64,000 nt of DNA, taken from positions 1 through 64,000 of the IMG/VR virus record IMGVR_UViG_3300043429_000130. One strand, given 5' to 3'. The notes below the pieces were generated by a model, which searched no databases, was not told the origin of the DNA, and saw nothing but the letters and a program-made list of their open reading frames with translations. The position numbers and the translations under genes are program-made. This stretch comes from a virus. Every line of letters starts with the position of its first letter. The stretch's first letter is position 1. Below, in pieces: positions 38,301 to 46,313 of this stretch.

Positions 38301-39947
38301 AGTCTGATTAGGAACAGAGTATTCTCTCATGTTATTAATCAAACCTTTACTTATAATAGTTTTATGTCCTTCTCTTGATGCACGTAATACTTCATATCCT
38401 ACAATAGATGTAATAACGTTTCCGTTAATATCTACAGGTTTTGTAATGTTCTGAAACTCAACACCTAGTATAATAATTTTATTACCATCATTTGTAAAGT
38501 GGTTAACAACATCACCACCAGGAATTGTAACATCAGGAAACTTATGGTGTCTAATAGGTTGACCACAAAGGCTTCCCCATATGTCTACTCTATTAGAAGG
38601 ATATAATTCTGTAGATTCCCAGTAACCCATTTTACCTTTACCTACAACACGTCCACCATCTGCTAAAACAGAAGGAACAACTGACTCTACAGTAGCCGTA
38701 TTACTTGTTTGCCATTTCTCTACTTGAATACCTTCTATAGTTTCAAATGCATCTGTACCATTAGCTAAAGCTGTGTCTGTAGATAAAGGTGCTCTACCTG
38801 GAATATGATATGATTCAGAACGTTCTCCTGTATTATATACCCATCTAATAAAAAATGCATATTGCTCATCTCTCATGTATCCAGTGTTATTACCACCTTT
38901 TACATAATAGTTACTAGGATATTCTACAGCAACCCATCTAGCTTCAATATTATTAGCTTGTAGTTGGTAGTTAAACTTAGTCTTACTGTATGTACCTACA
39001 CGTAACATGTAATTGTTTACTGTATAGATAGCATCAGATTTTTCAATAGGTTCAGTTCTTACAACAATCTGAGAAATAGGTACAGTCTCAAAATCATTAC
39101 TAAGAGCATCTAAGTAAATAGTTCCTTGGTTAGTAGAATAGTAGCCCACTCTACGTGCAATTGTTTGACCATTAATCTGAGCTAGTATAACTAATTCAAA
39201 TTCTTCAAAGTCCTCGTCAACTGCTGTAATTTTTACTTCTAAAGAAGAACTAACGTTTTGATGAGTAAATAATGACTGTACCTCAGATAGTCCAAGATAG
39301 TCTGTCACTTTAACTTTATTGATTGTATATGCAATAGCTACTTGATACGATCCATTAGGAAGAGTACCACTAGCTTTACCTTTTTCTAGAACAATGCAAG
39401 GATGCTTAATAAGAGATGTTAAACGGATCTCTTCACAGTCAAGGTCTGTTGTATAAACTCTAGTTACACAACCATTAGATATATTCTCAGTGTATTTAAA
39501 TGGAGGATTATCTAAATCCATAAATCTGTCTGGGTTCAATCCATCAGACCAATAAACTGGACGTTCACAGTCATAGCGTCTACGGCTAGTTCCTGTAATT
39601 ATATTAGAACGCTTAAAGTTTAAACACTTAGCGTTTACTTTCTTTGTATAAGAACATGCTGACTCATCAAAGACACCAATCTCAGAATCTACATCATTTG
39701 TTGTAAAGATAGCCCAAGTATCATCAGTAAGATGAATACAGCCAATCATGGTATAAGGAAGAGTTACACAATGTAAGTTAGATGGTTCATTACCTATAAC
39801 ACCAATCTGACCATCATGTGAGTTGTTTACAGCATTACGGGCATGTGTCCACAATCCCTCTCCAACGAAGGTCTCATTGTAATCCTTAACCATCCCCTTA
39901 TTAAAAAGGTTAGTGGTAGATGTAGGGTTCTGTGTATTTTCAGCCAT
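35328..39947 (-). CDS. crAss-like tail stabilization protein (P22 gp10-like)
   Basis: A 1539-residue protein beginning with NLFNKGMVKDYNETF, then GLWTHARNAVNNS and IGNEPSN, the characteristic N-terminus of the tail stabilization or hub proteins of crAss-like phages that were related to P22 gp10. The rest is beta-rich with repeated Tyr/Asn/Asp-containing strands (SYQVAIAYT-like segments) and one hydrophobic Ala/Ile-rich segment near residues 660-760. No enzyme motif is visible. It would close the tail below the ring proteins and hold fibres; both ring-protein genes lie just upstream in the same transcript. The start overlaps the zincin gene by eight bases. Confidence 0.82.
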   Translation of the reverse strand: MAENTQNPTSTTNLFNKGMVKDYNETFVGEGLWTHARNAVNNSHDGQIGVIGNEPSNLHCVTLPYTMIGCIHLTDDTWAIFTTNDVDSEIGVFDESACSYTKKVNAKCLNFKRSNIITGTSRRRYDCERPVYWSDGLNPDRFMDLDNPPFKYTENISNGCVTRVYTTDLDCEEIRLTSLIKHPCIVLEKGKASGTLPNGSYQVAIAYTINKVKVTDYLGLSEVQSLFTHQNVSSSLEVKITAVDEDFEEFELVILAQINGQTIARRVGYYSTNQGTIYLDALSNDFETVPISQIVVRTEPIEKSDAIYTVNNYMLRVGTYSKTKFNYQLQANNIEARWVAVEYPSNYYVKGGNNTGYMRDEQYAFFIRWVYNTGERSESYHIPGRAPLSTDTALANGTDAFETIEGIQVEKWQTSNTATVESVVPSVLADGGRVVGKGKMGYWESTELYPSNRVDIWGSLCGQPIRHHKFPDVTIPGGDVVNHFTNDGNKIIILGVEFQNITKPVDINGNVITSIVGYEVLRASREGHKTIISKGLINNMREYSVPNQTNVTGLYQNYPFNDLRQDSYLTPDEQRGDNGGPNPTSSKLSKYKKDVLSFHGPDVTFSTPFLNSNELKIYQELYGEANGRFETPYKHPKFKLPTNFTDLITNVLAAVSQISKVIGAVAGADATLNLQADGDVNVTQSLLAPHRAEALMGTFVGVTNGYFSTTGVPEVGPIGAAGKRTVGNSAITAANILVLGAMSVIMTDVTSEQLMKLVLAVIPYRQYAAQYVSHGYYNKSKVTPEGNRRRKLIESSYVGSDVQSFFADTQNYMINNFNRGKFVVIKTHADISDPTVQDTSRYLISEKNANLYSTYQTPISGHYGALKIPLPSQYGQLDSLKQLPISLCIEDISTSTASKFTSNVYFNGDVYINRFTEKNSMLFFNTWLYGEPNGAELDYTMYFSMPYPRFWVNNTNLSGGLFKLASQFRSLDHRVSSAFHISRGYFYLFNSGVRDFFVESEVNVAYRDWEDRIDKRHYDYNGLTDLSNMFRSDIIKEPNYYKYDYSLSVSKLFNSQITWGNMLDRDFDPKKVESCYSYYPNRVVYSLPQQDESKKDNWRVYLANNYKTFGSRVTAIKSINKTGALFMMAYQSPMQFMGVEELKLDGTGAKITIGDGALFSGPQQLQALVNADESFEYGSCQNKFANLGCTHGVFWVSQNQGKVFQYAGQLKEISREGMKWWFAKYLPSELLAKYPNYPLYDNPVKGVGVQMTYDNTNEIIYITKKDYKPLFNDMAYDADGRFYRTVSGIKTYYDLTNTLAFEDASWTISYDPKSQTWLSFHDWKPTFTIPGKAHFMSVDTNSIWKHNVRCDSYANFYGKDYPFEVEFISATGQQVNSVRNIEYLLEVYKTHNNCADKFHVLDENFDQAVISNSEQISGLLELNLKPKNNPVAALSYPQIQTNSIKILFSKEENKYRFNQFWDITKNRGEFSTVNVPMFNTKANGYQYDINSQYIDYTKAALERKRFRHNVNKVWLRKTKSGDLKMLFKISNQKLTQSHR

Positions 39948-40299
39948 GTTTTATTACTAACTTCTTCTTGTCCAAAAATTTATATATCTCTCCAGAAAGA
40001 TGACCAACTAACCAAGCTTGTGCCTCTTCATCTGTTATATCTCTATCTTCTGTTATTCTTACTACAGCATGATAAAGTTCATGGGCAATTGTATTATGAG
40101 TTAAGAACTGATCTCCTAGCAAAAGATAATAGCTATCTATATCTGGCATTACTAGTGCACCTTCAGCCTCTCCTCCAAACTCTTCTTTTATCTTATATCT
40201 TTTATAAAGTTTCTCTGCAGCTACAGATACACTTTCTACCACTACTACTATGAGTTTACAACTATACGTTGGTAATTTTATAGTAGTACTTATCTTCAT
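39940..40299 (-). CDS. Small zincin metallopeptidase (HELYH)
   Basis: A 119-residue protein with an intact zincin site H73-E74-L-Y-H77 and an acidic helix about 14 residues later (DITDEEAQAW, E91/E92) that could give the third zinc ligand, as in gluzincins of the ImmA or short phage type. There is no signal peptide; residues 14-24 are hydrophobic strand-like. The gene lies between a ring protein and the stabilization protein, with a three-base gap and an eight-base overlap. That suggests a role in processing tail or virion proteins rather than host lysis. Substrates are unknown. It is the only complete HExxH site I found in the window. Confidence 0.78.
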   Translation of the reverse strand: MKISTTIKLPTYSCKLIVVVVESVSVAAEKLYKRYKIKEEFGGEAEGALVMPDIDSYYLLLGDQFLTHNTIAHELYHAVVRITEDRDITDEEAQAWLVGHLSGEIYKFLDKKKLVIKHG

Positions 40300-40302
40300 A
40301 CA

Positions 40303-41196
40303 CTATACACCATCTGTGCTTTTAAACATGTCATAATAACGGTTATATTGAGCTTTACGGTTCATCTGCCATACTTTATACATTTCTGCAAAGTCTGGAG
40401 TGTTAACAATACTAAGTGCGTTATTACGAGCACCTCTTAAACGCTGCTCAATAAGCTGCATTTTTTGGCTAACATCTTCTCCGTTAATATATAAGTTTTC
40501 TAGAATACGCTGCTTCATAGCATACTCATAGTACTCATTAATCACAGGATGGTCAAGTACCAATAAGTTACCATCATGATCTTCAAGAGCACCTTGGTAA
40601 GAAATAAATACAGATCCTTCTTCTAGATTAGTATAGATAAATCCGTTTTTAATATAACCAGTTCTCTGAGTATCATTAAGAGCATCTATTCTTCCTGTAG
40701 AAGTAGCAATATCTAACTTGTGTAATGTTTCATAAGTTTTAACCTCATGCTTACGTTTCTCAACTACTTGTACATATACTTTCTCACCGGTCTTACATTC
40801 TACAGCATACGTTCTTTCACATAAACATGTAGTATCTGTACCTCCACATTTGTTACATGTATTTACACCGTTTACAACAGTGCATTTAGAAGGATCTAAT
40901 ATCACATTCTCAGTGTGACGACCAGACATAGAAGGATATGATACCGTATACTTACCACATAAGTAAGCATAGTTAAGTACATAGAAGTCACCAGGTAGTT
41001 TAGCTTTCTTCTTTTCAATATCTACTACCTTTTCTTTAGTACCATGGATTCTAAGACCTAGGTCATAGTTAACTCTTTGAGCCACTTTAATTAGCTGAGC
41101 AGGCTCAATCATACCCTCATTACTGTAGGTGACAAAGTCTGTCTGAACTTCATTAAGAAGCTCATCAAAGGTTCTATATTGTAATTCAGTTTTCAT
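40303..41196 (-). CDS. crAss-like ring protein / tail accessory factor
   Basis: A 297-residue protein beginning with TELQYRTFDELLNEVQ, typical of the second ring (P22 gp4-like) protein of crAss-like phages, which sits between portal and tail. An inserted Cys-rich loop (CNKCGGTDTTCLC, about 116-128) looks like a small zinc-binding finger. The C-terminal half is helical (DHPVINEYYEYAMKQRILEN), as expected for a portal-contacting helix bundle. It overlaps the first ring protein by four bases. The name is by family resemblance and gene order; no structure can be derived here. Confidence 0.75.
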   Translation of the reverse strand: MKTELQYRTFDELLNEVQTDFVTYSNEGMIEPAQLIKVAQRVNYDLGLRIHGTKEKVVDIEKKKAKLPGDFYVLNYAYLCGKYTVSYPSMSGRHTENVILDPSKCTVVNGVNTCNKCGGTDTTCLCERTYAVECKTGEKVYVQVVEKRKHEVKTYETLHKLDIATSTGRIDALNDTQRTGYIKNGFIYTNLEEGSVFISYQGALEDHDGNLLVLDHPVINEYYEYAMKQRILENLYINGEDVSQKMQLIEQRLRGARNNALSIVNTPDFAEMYKVWQMNRKAQYNRYYDMFKSTDGV

Positions 41197-41867
41197 CGTA
41201 ATACATTCTGTTTATCTTGAGAACTATCTGATGGAATCTGCATCATTCCCATAAGATCTTTAAATACGTTACTTTCTATCTCACCAAACAGATAATCTGG
41301 TACATTGAAAGGCTGATCTGTTTTTTGGATACAGCTATCAGCAGCACAAGTAAAAGCTGAAATATCTTCTTCAAAGATTCCTTCTATACGTACAGCATCC
41401 CAATCTAAATCAGGAAAGTATAGATAGTCATTTAGATACCAGAAGTATTTAGATTTGTTATACTTAAAGTTTTTAGATTTAGATAAAGCTAAATATGTAC
41501 CAGGATTAGTTGGTTGAAGTTCTTCTGAACCATCAATAGATGTTGTAGAACGAATAAGTGGGCCATAATAGCCTTGCATAAAAACAGGCATTTTATCTTT
41601 AGTACGTTTAATAGTACAATCAGATTTTAATCCTGTGCAACATGCTTCCACTTTATCTACCTCAACAAGCTCAACAAAGTCTAGGGTTTGTACTACACCA
41701 GAGAAAGAAAGAAGCTGATTTTTACCGTCTTCACGTTTCATCAACCACTTAGCATGCTTTAGGATGAATGCATAAATAGCTCTATCAGTCAAGAAAGCAT
41801 CTTGTCTGACAGCCTTTATCTGTGTACGCATTCTAGAGATTACATCTCCTATAGTAGTTTTAGCCAT
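41193..41867 (-). CDS. crAss-like ring protein 1
   Basis: A 224-residue protein with an N-terminal helical pattern (GDVISRMRTQIKAVRQDAFLTDRAIYAFILKHAKWLM), as found in the first ring or head-completion protein of crAss-like phages. The middle carries scattered cysteines (CCTGLKSDC) and a beta-rich domain. A C-terminal proline-containing PFNVPDYLFGEIE and helix ends the protein. Gene order (196-residue protein, ring 1, ring 2, zincin, stabilization protein) supports the assignment. Portal, capsid and terminase genes are not in this window. Confidence 0.72.
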   Translation of the reverse strand: MAKTTIGDVISRMRTQIKAVRQDAFLTDRAIYAFILKHAKWLMKREDGKNQLLSFSGVVQTLDFVELVEVDKVEACCTGLKSDCTIKRTKDKMPVFMQGYYGPLIRSTTSIDGSEELQPTNPGTYLALSKSKNFKYNKSKYFWYLNDYLYFPDLDWDAVRIEGIFEEDISAFTCAADSCIQKTDQPFNVPDYLFGEIESNVFKDLMGMMQIPSDSSQDKQNVLR

Positions 41868-41871
41868 AGCT

Positions 41872-42462
41872 TTAATCTAAATTAAACTCATCATATCCAC
41901 CGTCTTTAATGATCTGTTGAGTTTCTTGTTTCTTAAAATCTTTAAACTTTTCTTTTCTAAAAAGTCTACTAACCCTTACAAGATTATCAACCATCACATA
42001 CTTCTTCCATTCTTGTGGGTAAGTTTGCCCAACCATCCTTTTAAAATCTCTGATCCCAGTAAAGCTCCACATCTCATGATGTTTAAATCTATACTTGGTT
42101 TCAAAGTTTGTATAGAAAATCTTAGCAGCATACTGATCAGATTCCCAGTTTTGATGTTGTATTACTGTACCATACTTTTTACTTTTACTAAAGTCTACGT
42201 TACTCTTTTTACGAGGACATGTCCCTATAAATATGTAACCTAGTTGTTCTGGTAGTTCTACACCATCACGTTCATCTACAACCTTTTCCCATATCTGCCC
42301 ATTAAAAGCATTAATTATACTTTTAAAAGTAGCCATATCCATAGAAGCATACCTTGGATTACTTGCAATAAACTTCTTGTAGAAATCTATATTAGTAAGG
42401 TTTAACTTCTTAGGTCTATATCTTGGAGCATTTAAGTCCGGTTTTTTACATGCTTTTGCCAC
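41872..42462 (-). CDS. Conserved virion-cluster protein, GTG start
   Basis: A 196-residue basic protein rich in Lys, Phe and Tyr. It starts with GTG at 42462; no in-frame ATG is available upstream before a stop. Conserved-looking blocks are YGYIFIGT-like strand LGYIFIGTCPR, then HHEMWSFTGIRDFKRM and a C-terminal basic helix (RKEKFKDFKKQE). I recognise the type as a companion of the ring proteins in crAss-like phages but cannot name a function. It lies four bases upstream of ring protein 1. A head-to-tail joining or assembly role is inferred from position. Confidence 0.6.
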   Translation of the reverse strand: MAKACKKPDLNAPRYRPKKLNLTNIDFYKKFIASNPRYASMDMATFKSIINAFNGQIWEKVVDERDGVELPEQLGYIFIGTCPRKKSNVDFSKSKKYGTVIQHQNWESDQYAAKIFYTNFETKYRFKHHEMWSFTGIRDFKRMVGQTYPQEWKKYVMVDNLVRVSRLFRKEKFKDFKKQETQQIIKDGGYDEFNLD

Positions 42463-42494
42463 AATGATCTACATTAATAATTTACGAAAAATCC

Positions 42495-42530
42495 ATGAAG
42501 TTTCCTACTTAAACTTTTATAGTTTAAACG
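42495..42530 (-). other. Inverted repeat in the phosphoesterase-ring cluster gap
   Basis: In the 61-base gap upstream of the GTG start, TTAAACT and AGTTTAA form a seven-base AT-only hairpin overlapping the end of the phosphoesterase gene. No T run follows on the minus strand. It may be an RNA processing or attenuation site, or chance in AT-rich DNA. Confidence 0.25.
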
Positions 42531-43840
42531 TTATGGGTAAACTCAGATACTTTACCCTTATTTAAGTCATGGATTTCCATAACTGCCTGACGCTTAGATC
42601 CTGTAAACTTGTTGTGATAATGCCAGTAGTCTGACTTAGATAGAGAAGGAAGATGCTTGATGCTAAAACCATGCACCTCATTGTCTGTTACAAACTCAGT
42701 AACTTTCTTAGTATGGAAGTGTCCAGTAAAGCATGTACGGAATGTAGTGTTACCCCACTGAAAAGGAAACTCTGTAGCATATACAAGAGCTGTCATTTTC
42801 TTAGTAACGTCCCCATGTTCAAATGCAAAGAAGTTCTGACCCCAGGTCACAACTTTTCTTTCCTCATAGGTAGCATTAAATACAATAGATGGTTCTTGTG
42901 TAAAGCACTTAGATAGTGCGTGTACCAGATGGTAGGAAGATAAACGGTCATGATTACCAGGTAGGTATACAACCTCTAGTTCTTTACAGAACTGCTTGAT
43001 AAAGTTAACTGACCAGAACATAGCATCAAATGCTTCATTATAAGCATCCTGAGCTCTAAGGTCAGAGTCTACTGGCGTACCCTTAGTAGTTAGTCCACTA
43101 AAAGTATCCATGTTTAAAAGATCACCTCCTACTACGTATATGATCTTTTCTAGATTATGAGAGTAATAAGATCTTAATACTAGACTCTTAATACTTTCTT
43201 TAAAGTCATCTACTACAGATAGGTTACCCTCTTTACCAAAGTGGAGATCCTGTATAGACAAGATCCCCACAGTTGGGTTTTCAAATTTGTCATTAACAAA
43301 TACCTCTGCAACGGGTTTATATGACGGGTTAAAATTCTGTAAAGTTTCTTGTAATAAGTCCTTGGGTTCCAAGACTTTCTGTGTAACCATGGCTGAAATA
43401 AGCCAGTAGTCTTTATGTTGTTTGTTCCAGTAGGAACTAAGTTTCCACTTTTCAGTGTCTATTTTTAATATCCTAATTATCTCTTCTGGACTCTTAGGTT
43501 CTGAGAAGGCTATACCTTTAATCTCTGCTACCCCTTCTTCAAGGTTTTCCTTCCATTCTACGACCTTTTCTTTAGTTTGGTTGATTGTATCCACCAACTG
43601 ATTTTCAAGGTCTGTAATGTACTGATTTTTGATTGTATCATCATCTATCAGTTCTAGCATCCTTTTACCTACAATACTAACAAGACTACTATCTAGTTCA
43701 TCTTGTAAAAGATCTTTTGTTTGTAAAATCTGTTTCTTAATTTCTTGGTACTTTTGTAGTGAAATACCTAACTTTGAAGCACAGACCTCGTCAGTTTTCT
43801 TCCACCTTAGAGAGCCATACACCTGGTTGATTAGTGTCAT
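42524..43840 (-). CDS. Calcineurin-like metallophosphoesterase with coiled-coil N-terminus
   Basis: A 438-residue protein. The N-terminal 130 residues are helical and charged, with coiled-coil character. The enzyme domain follows with all the classical motifs: SIQDLHFG (about 198), GGDLLNMD (about 243), LPGNHDR (about 295), FEHGD and TGHFHT (about 374). This is a complete dinuclear metal site. Relatives include Mre11/SbcD-like nucleases and phage nucleases; the long N-terminus is unlike SbcD. It heads the ring-protein transcript, separated from the adhesin cassette by a terminator. The nuclease function is inferred; no partner SbcC gene is present. Confidence 0.85.
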   Translation of the reverse strand: MTLINQVYGSLRWKKTDEVCASKLGISLQKYQEIKKQILQTKDLLQDELDSSLVSIVGKRMLELIDDDTIKNQYITDLENQLVDTINQTKEKVVEWKENLEEGVAEIKGIAFSEPKSPEEIIRILKIDTEKWKLSSYWNKQHKDYWLISAMVTQKVLEPKDLLQETLQNFNPSYKPVAEVFVNDKFENPTVGILSIQDLHFGKEGNLSVVDDFKESIKSLVLRSYYSHNLEKIIYVVGGDLLNMDTFSGLTTKGTPVDSDLRAQDAYNEAFDAMFWSVNFIKQFCKELEVVYLPGNHDRLSSYHLVHALSKCFTQEPSIVFNATYEERKVVTWGQNFFAFEHGDVTKKMTALVYATEFPFQWGNTTFRTCFTGHFHTKKVTEFVTDNEVHGFSIKHLPSLSKSDYWHYHNKFTGSKRQAVMEIHDLNKGKVSEFTHNV

Positions 43841-43930
43841 AGTTGTTTGGATTTGGTATATGGTGTATAAAGTTAGCTCATGTTAATGAATAATAGTACT
43901 TTTTATACACAAAATATCAACATTCTAAAA

Positions 43931-43963
43931 TTTTTAGCCCCCGATGTAGAAACACCAGGGGCC
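43931..43963 (-). terminator. Terminator closing the adhesin cassette
   Basis: On the minus strand GCCCCTGGTGT pairs with ACATCGGGGGC, an eleven-base stem with G-U pairs and a four-base loop, followed by an A/T tract. It is one of the few GC-rich hairpins in this AT-rich genome and lies in the largest gap of the window (43841-44009). A second imperfect hairpin (43969-44000) precedes it and faces a T run on the plus strand. The gap also holds the presumed start of the phosphoesterase message, but I see no clear promoter box. Confidence 0.72.
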
Positions 43964-44009
43964 TTGTTTGTCAGGTGGAAACCAACAAAACCACTGACTT
44001 TTTTATATT

Positions 44010-44528
44010 TTAAATAGAACCAACTGCAGAACATACTGTTCCACCACTAGGTATATACTGACCACCAGCAACACAAGGGTCAATAGTAGCTGTAGCAAAA
44101 CCAGCAAGAACTGTTCCGTAAATAGTTGTTCTAAGATTAGTACTAGGATTACATGATACACCTGTAGTTGTATACTCCACTTCAATTGTAAAGTCAGTAT
44201 TTACAGTTACAGGTCCTGATAAGTTAATTTGACCTCCTAAGAAGTCATCTATAGTTCCACCAATACATGGTTGGAAAGATGCACTAGCACTCACTACACT
44301 AACTGTAGCTGCTGTAAAAGTTCTTGGTGACCCAAAAGTTCCTCCACCACAGCTTGCTTCTACAGTACCTGAATAAGATGTAGCTGTTAGACCAACTGCA
44401 GTAAACGAGTTTGTAGCAGTAATCATTGTAGTTACATTTGAAGGATCAGCTGTAGGCCAATACTTTACCCTATACCCTGACGATGGGGCAGGTGATGCTG
44501 CAGGGAAAGTTAAACTTAAGGTTGCCAT
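44010..44528 (-). CDS. FN3-like virion adhesin, small
   Basis: A 172-residue Ser/Thr/Ala-rich protein. Residues 1-75 form a fibronectin-III-like module (SPAPSSGYRVKYW, then an SGTVEASC strand) closely related to the start of the 372-residue protein in the same cassette. The second half is a different beta-rich region with three cysteines and a Gly/Thr-rich C-terminus. No signal peptide is visible, as expected for a virion protein. Probable role: surface decoration or receptor contact on the tail. It is last in the cassette and is followed by the terminator. Confidence 0.65.
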   Translation of the reverse strand: MATLSLTFPAASPAPSSGYRVKYWPTADPSNVTTMITATNSFTAVGLTATSYSGTVEASCGGGTFGSPRTFTAATVSVVSASASFQPCIGGTIDDFLGGQINLSGPVTVNTDFTIEVEYTTTGVSCNPSTNLRTTIYGTVLAGFATATIDPCVAGGQYIPSGGTVCSAVGSI

Positions 44529-44731
44529 TATGAATTAGTGTTTATCCAGTTATCAGCCTCAATAAGATTGTTAAAGAATGGGCTAAGTGCATTATGATCT
44601 TTCATAACTACATTTCTCATTCCATCATACTGCTTAAAAATAGTATAGTGTGAACCATTAAGTTCATAAGAGGCATGGATTATATAGTCTACACCTAGAT
44701 CGTTTTTTACTATAGCTGTTAGTTCTTTCAT
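44528..44731 (-). CDS. Small hypothetical protein in adhesin cassette
   Basis: A 67-residue, mostly polar protein with ELNGSHYTIFKQYDG and a C-terminal helical segment (FNNLIEADNWIN). No family is recognised. It shares one base with the gene on each side (ATG against stop), so it is translationally linked to two adhesin genes. Its composition, poor in Thr and Ser, is unlike its neighbours. It could be an assembly helper for one of them. Confidence 0.55.
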   Translation of the reverse strand: MKELTAIVKNDLGVDYIIHASYELNGSHYTIFKQYDGMRNVVMKDHNALSPFFNNLIEADNWINTNS

Positions 44732-45849
44732 TATACTACAGGTGTTGTTGTATCATTAATATCTATGTTACCTACATTAGTAGATCTATTATATGTAATA
44801 ACAGCTAAACGTTGACCTCTTGATAATCCAGCATTAATGTTTGGACTTTCAAGATCTGAAGAACCTGTAGCAATTGAGCTACCATTTTTATATGCTGTAA
44901 TTACTTTACTAGCAGATGCTCCTGTTAATGTAGCAGTAGCTGTAGGGTTTGTATAACTATATGCTGGTGATCCAGTACTACCCTGTTTAACCATACAACC
45001 TCCTTTATAGAAAGTAAAGCTTAAGTTAATAGGATTGGTACCAACAGTGGCATACCAGAAAGCACGACAGTCTATTACCACTTCATTTTGTCCAGCTCCA
45101 AGTTGTGTAAAATCAACAAGTACTGTTTCAAAACCAGTACCTACGTTATCACTACCCCACATAGCTAATGGTTTAATAACCATATCACAAACGTTACCAC
45201 TTTCTATGTAAGTAGCAGACTGTGGAGTTCTTTGATACTGATTCCAACCAATATATTTACCTTGACCATTTTGATCTGCATAAGTTGTACCATCAATAGA
45301 TACAATTCTTGTACGTGTATCCAAGTCTTGACCATCACTAAACTGATAAGTAATAACCATGTAATCTGCATCAAACGTAAAGTTTGTCTCACCAATTACT
45401 ATATTTTCTGTAGTTACACAACCTGTTACAGTGTCTGTTACTGTAGCCACATATGTTTGTCCACCAGTTAATCCTGTAGCGGTTATTGTTGTTTGTACAG
45501 GAGATGTATTCCAACTGTAAGTGTATGAACCAGAACCACCTACAATATTACTAATAGTAGCTGTTCCGTTTGTACCAGTTTGGTTAGTAGGAGATGTAGA
45601 AGAAATATTAAATGTTACATTACAAACAGAGTCTGTAAAGTTTACTCTAGTAGAGTTACCAAAACTACAAACTGATTCAATAGTACCTGTATAATTATAT
45701 CCAGGTAAGTTATTAATAACAGCAGGACTACTTGTAACAGTTGTTGTTAATACTGTTCCAGGAGTAGCTGTATCCCAATACCTAACAAGGTAACCACCAG
45801 ATGGAGCTGGGCTAGCTGCTGTAAAATTTATAGTTAATTGATTAGCCAT
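44731..45849 (-). CDS. FN3-like plus SprB-repeat-like tail adhesin
   Basis: A 372-residue protein. Residues 1-75 are a fibronectin-III-like module (SPAPSGGYLVRYW). Residues about 75-150 match the SprB repeat pattern of Bacteroidota gliding adhesins: GTNGTATISN, GGSGSYTYSWN, TGLTGGQTYVATVTD and a closing GCVTTENI. The C-terminal 215 residues start with DADYMVITYQFSDGQDLDTRTR, a beta-rich domain with acidic turns that I associate with virion proteins of Bacteroidota phages. Likely role: host-surface binding. The module mix suggests acquisition from, or shared ancestry with, host adhesins. Confidence 0.68.
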   Translation of the reverse strand: MANQLTINFTAASPAPSGGYLVRYWDTATPGTVLTTTVTSSPAVINNLPGYNYTGTIESVCSFGNSTRVNFTDSVCNVTFNISSTSPTNQTGTNGTATISNIVGGSGSYTYSWNTSPVQTTITATGLTGGQTYVATVTDTVTGCVTTENIVIGETNFTFDADYMVITYQFSDGQDLDTRTRIVSIDGTTYADQNGQGKYIGWNQYQRTPQSATYIESGNVCDMVIKPLAMWGSDNVGTGFETVLVDFTQLGAGQNEVVIDCRAFWYATVGTNPINLSFTFYKGGCMVKQGSTGSPAYSYTNPTATATLTGASASKVITAYKNGSSIATGSSDLESPNINAGLSRGQRLAVITYNRSTNVGNIDINDTTTPVV

Positions 45850-45855
45850 TTATAC

Positions 45856-46302
45856 TTATCCTTGGGTTCCTAAACATTGATCTCTACGAATAAAAGTACC
45901 ACCGTTAACAGTACCATCTACTGCACAAATTGTTTGAGTAAGTTCTGAAGTTGAAGAGTTAAATACTGAAATACTACTAAATGATCCACATGGTGTATAT
46001 GTATACTGTGCAGTATCTAATAGTTCATATGTATAACAAGAAGATGATGATCCAGACCCTTCTACACCAAACGTTTCTACAATTTGTAATCCTGATCCAC
46101 AGTCTACCATTAGTCTAACCTCTAAAGGATAACATGATGGTACACCAGATATAGTAATAGGATTAGCTTTTTTATTAGGTTCAGTGTACCAAACCTCATC
46201 ACCTACTACTCTCCATTGGACAGTATAACCACTATCTGGCATTATGCTAGATGTAGTGTACTGAATAGTTAAAGTTTTTAACGAACTACAAGGTGTTGGC
46301 AT
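45856..46302 (-). CDS. FN3-like cysteine-containing virion protein
   Basis: A 148-residue protein with a fibronectin-III-like start (LTIQYTTSSIMPDSGYTVQWRV) and a second beta-rich half with paired cysteines (SSSSCYTYELL, YTPCGSFSS, TICAVDG). The architecture parallels the 172- and 372-residue neighbours, pointing to repeated duplication of the same N-terminal module. No enzyme motif is visible. It starts 11 bases after the preceding gene and ends 6 bases before the next, in a compact operon. Probable minor tail or adhesin protein. Confidence 0.6.
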   Translation of the reverse strand: MPTPCSSLKTLTIQYTTSSIMPDSGYTVQWRVVGDEVWYTEPNKKANPITISGVPSCYPLEVRLMVDCGSGLQIVETFGVEGSGSSSSCYTYELLDTAQYTYTPCGSFSSISVFNSSTSELTQTICAVDGTVNGGTFIRRDQCLGTQG

Positions 46303-46313
46303 ATGGTTATTTA

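Noticed and set aside
43969-44002. Hairpin GTCAG/CTGAC followed by a plus-strand T run
   Set aside because: It would terminate plus-strand transcription, but no plus-strand gene is nearby; it may only add to the neighbouring minus-strand terminator.
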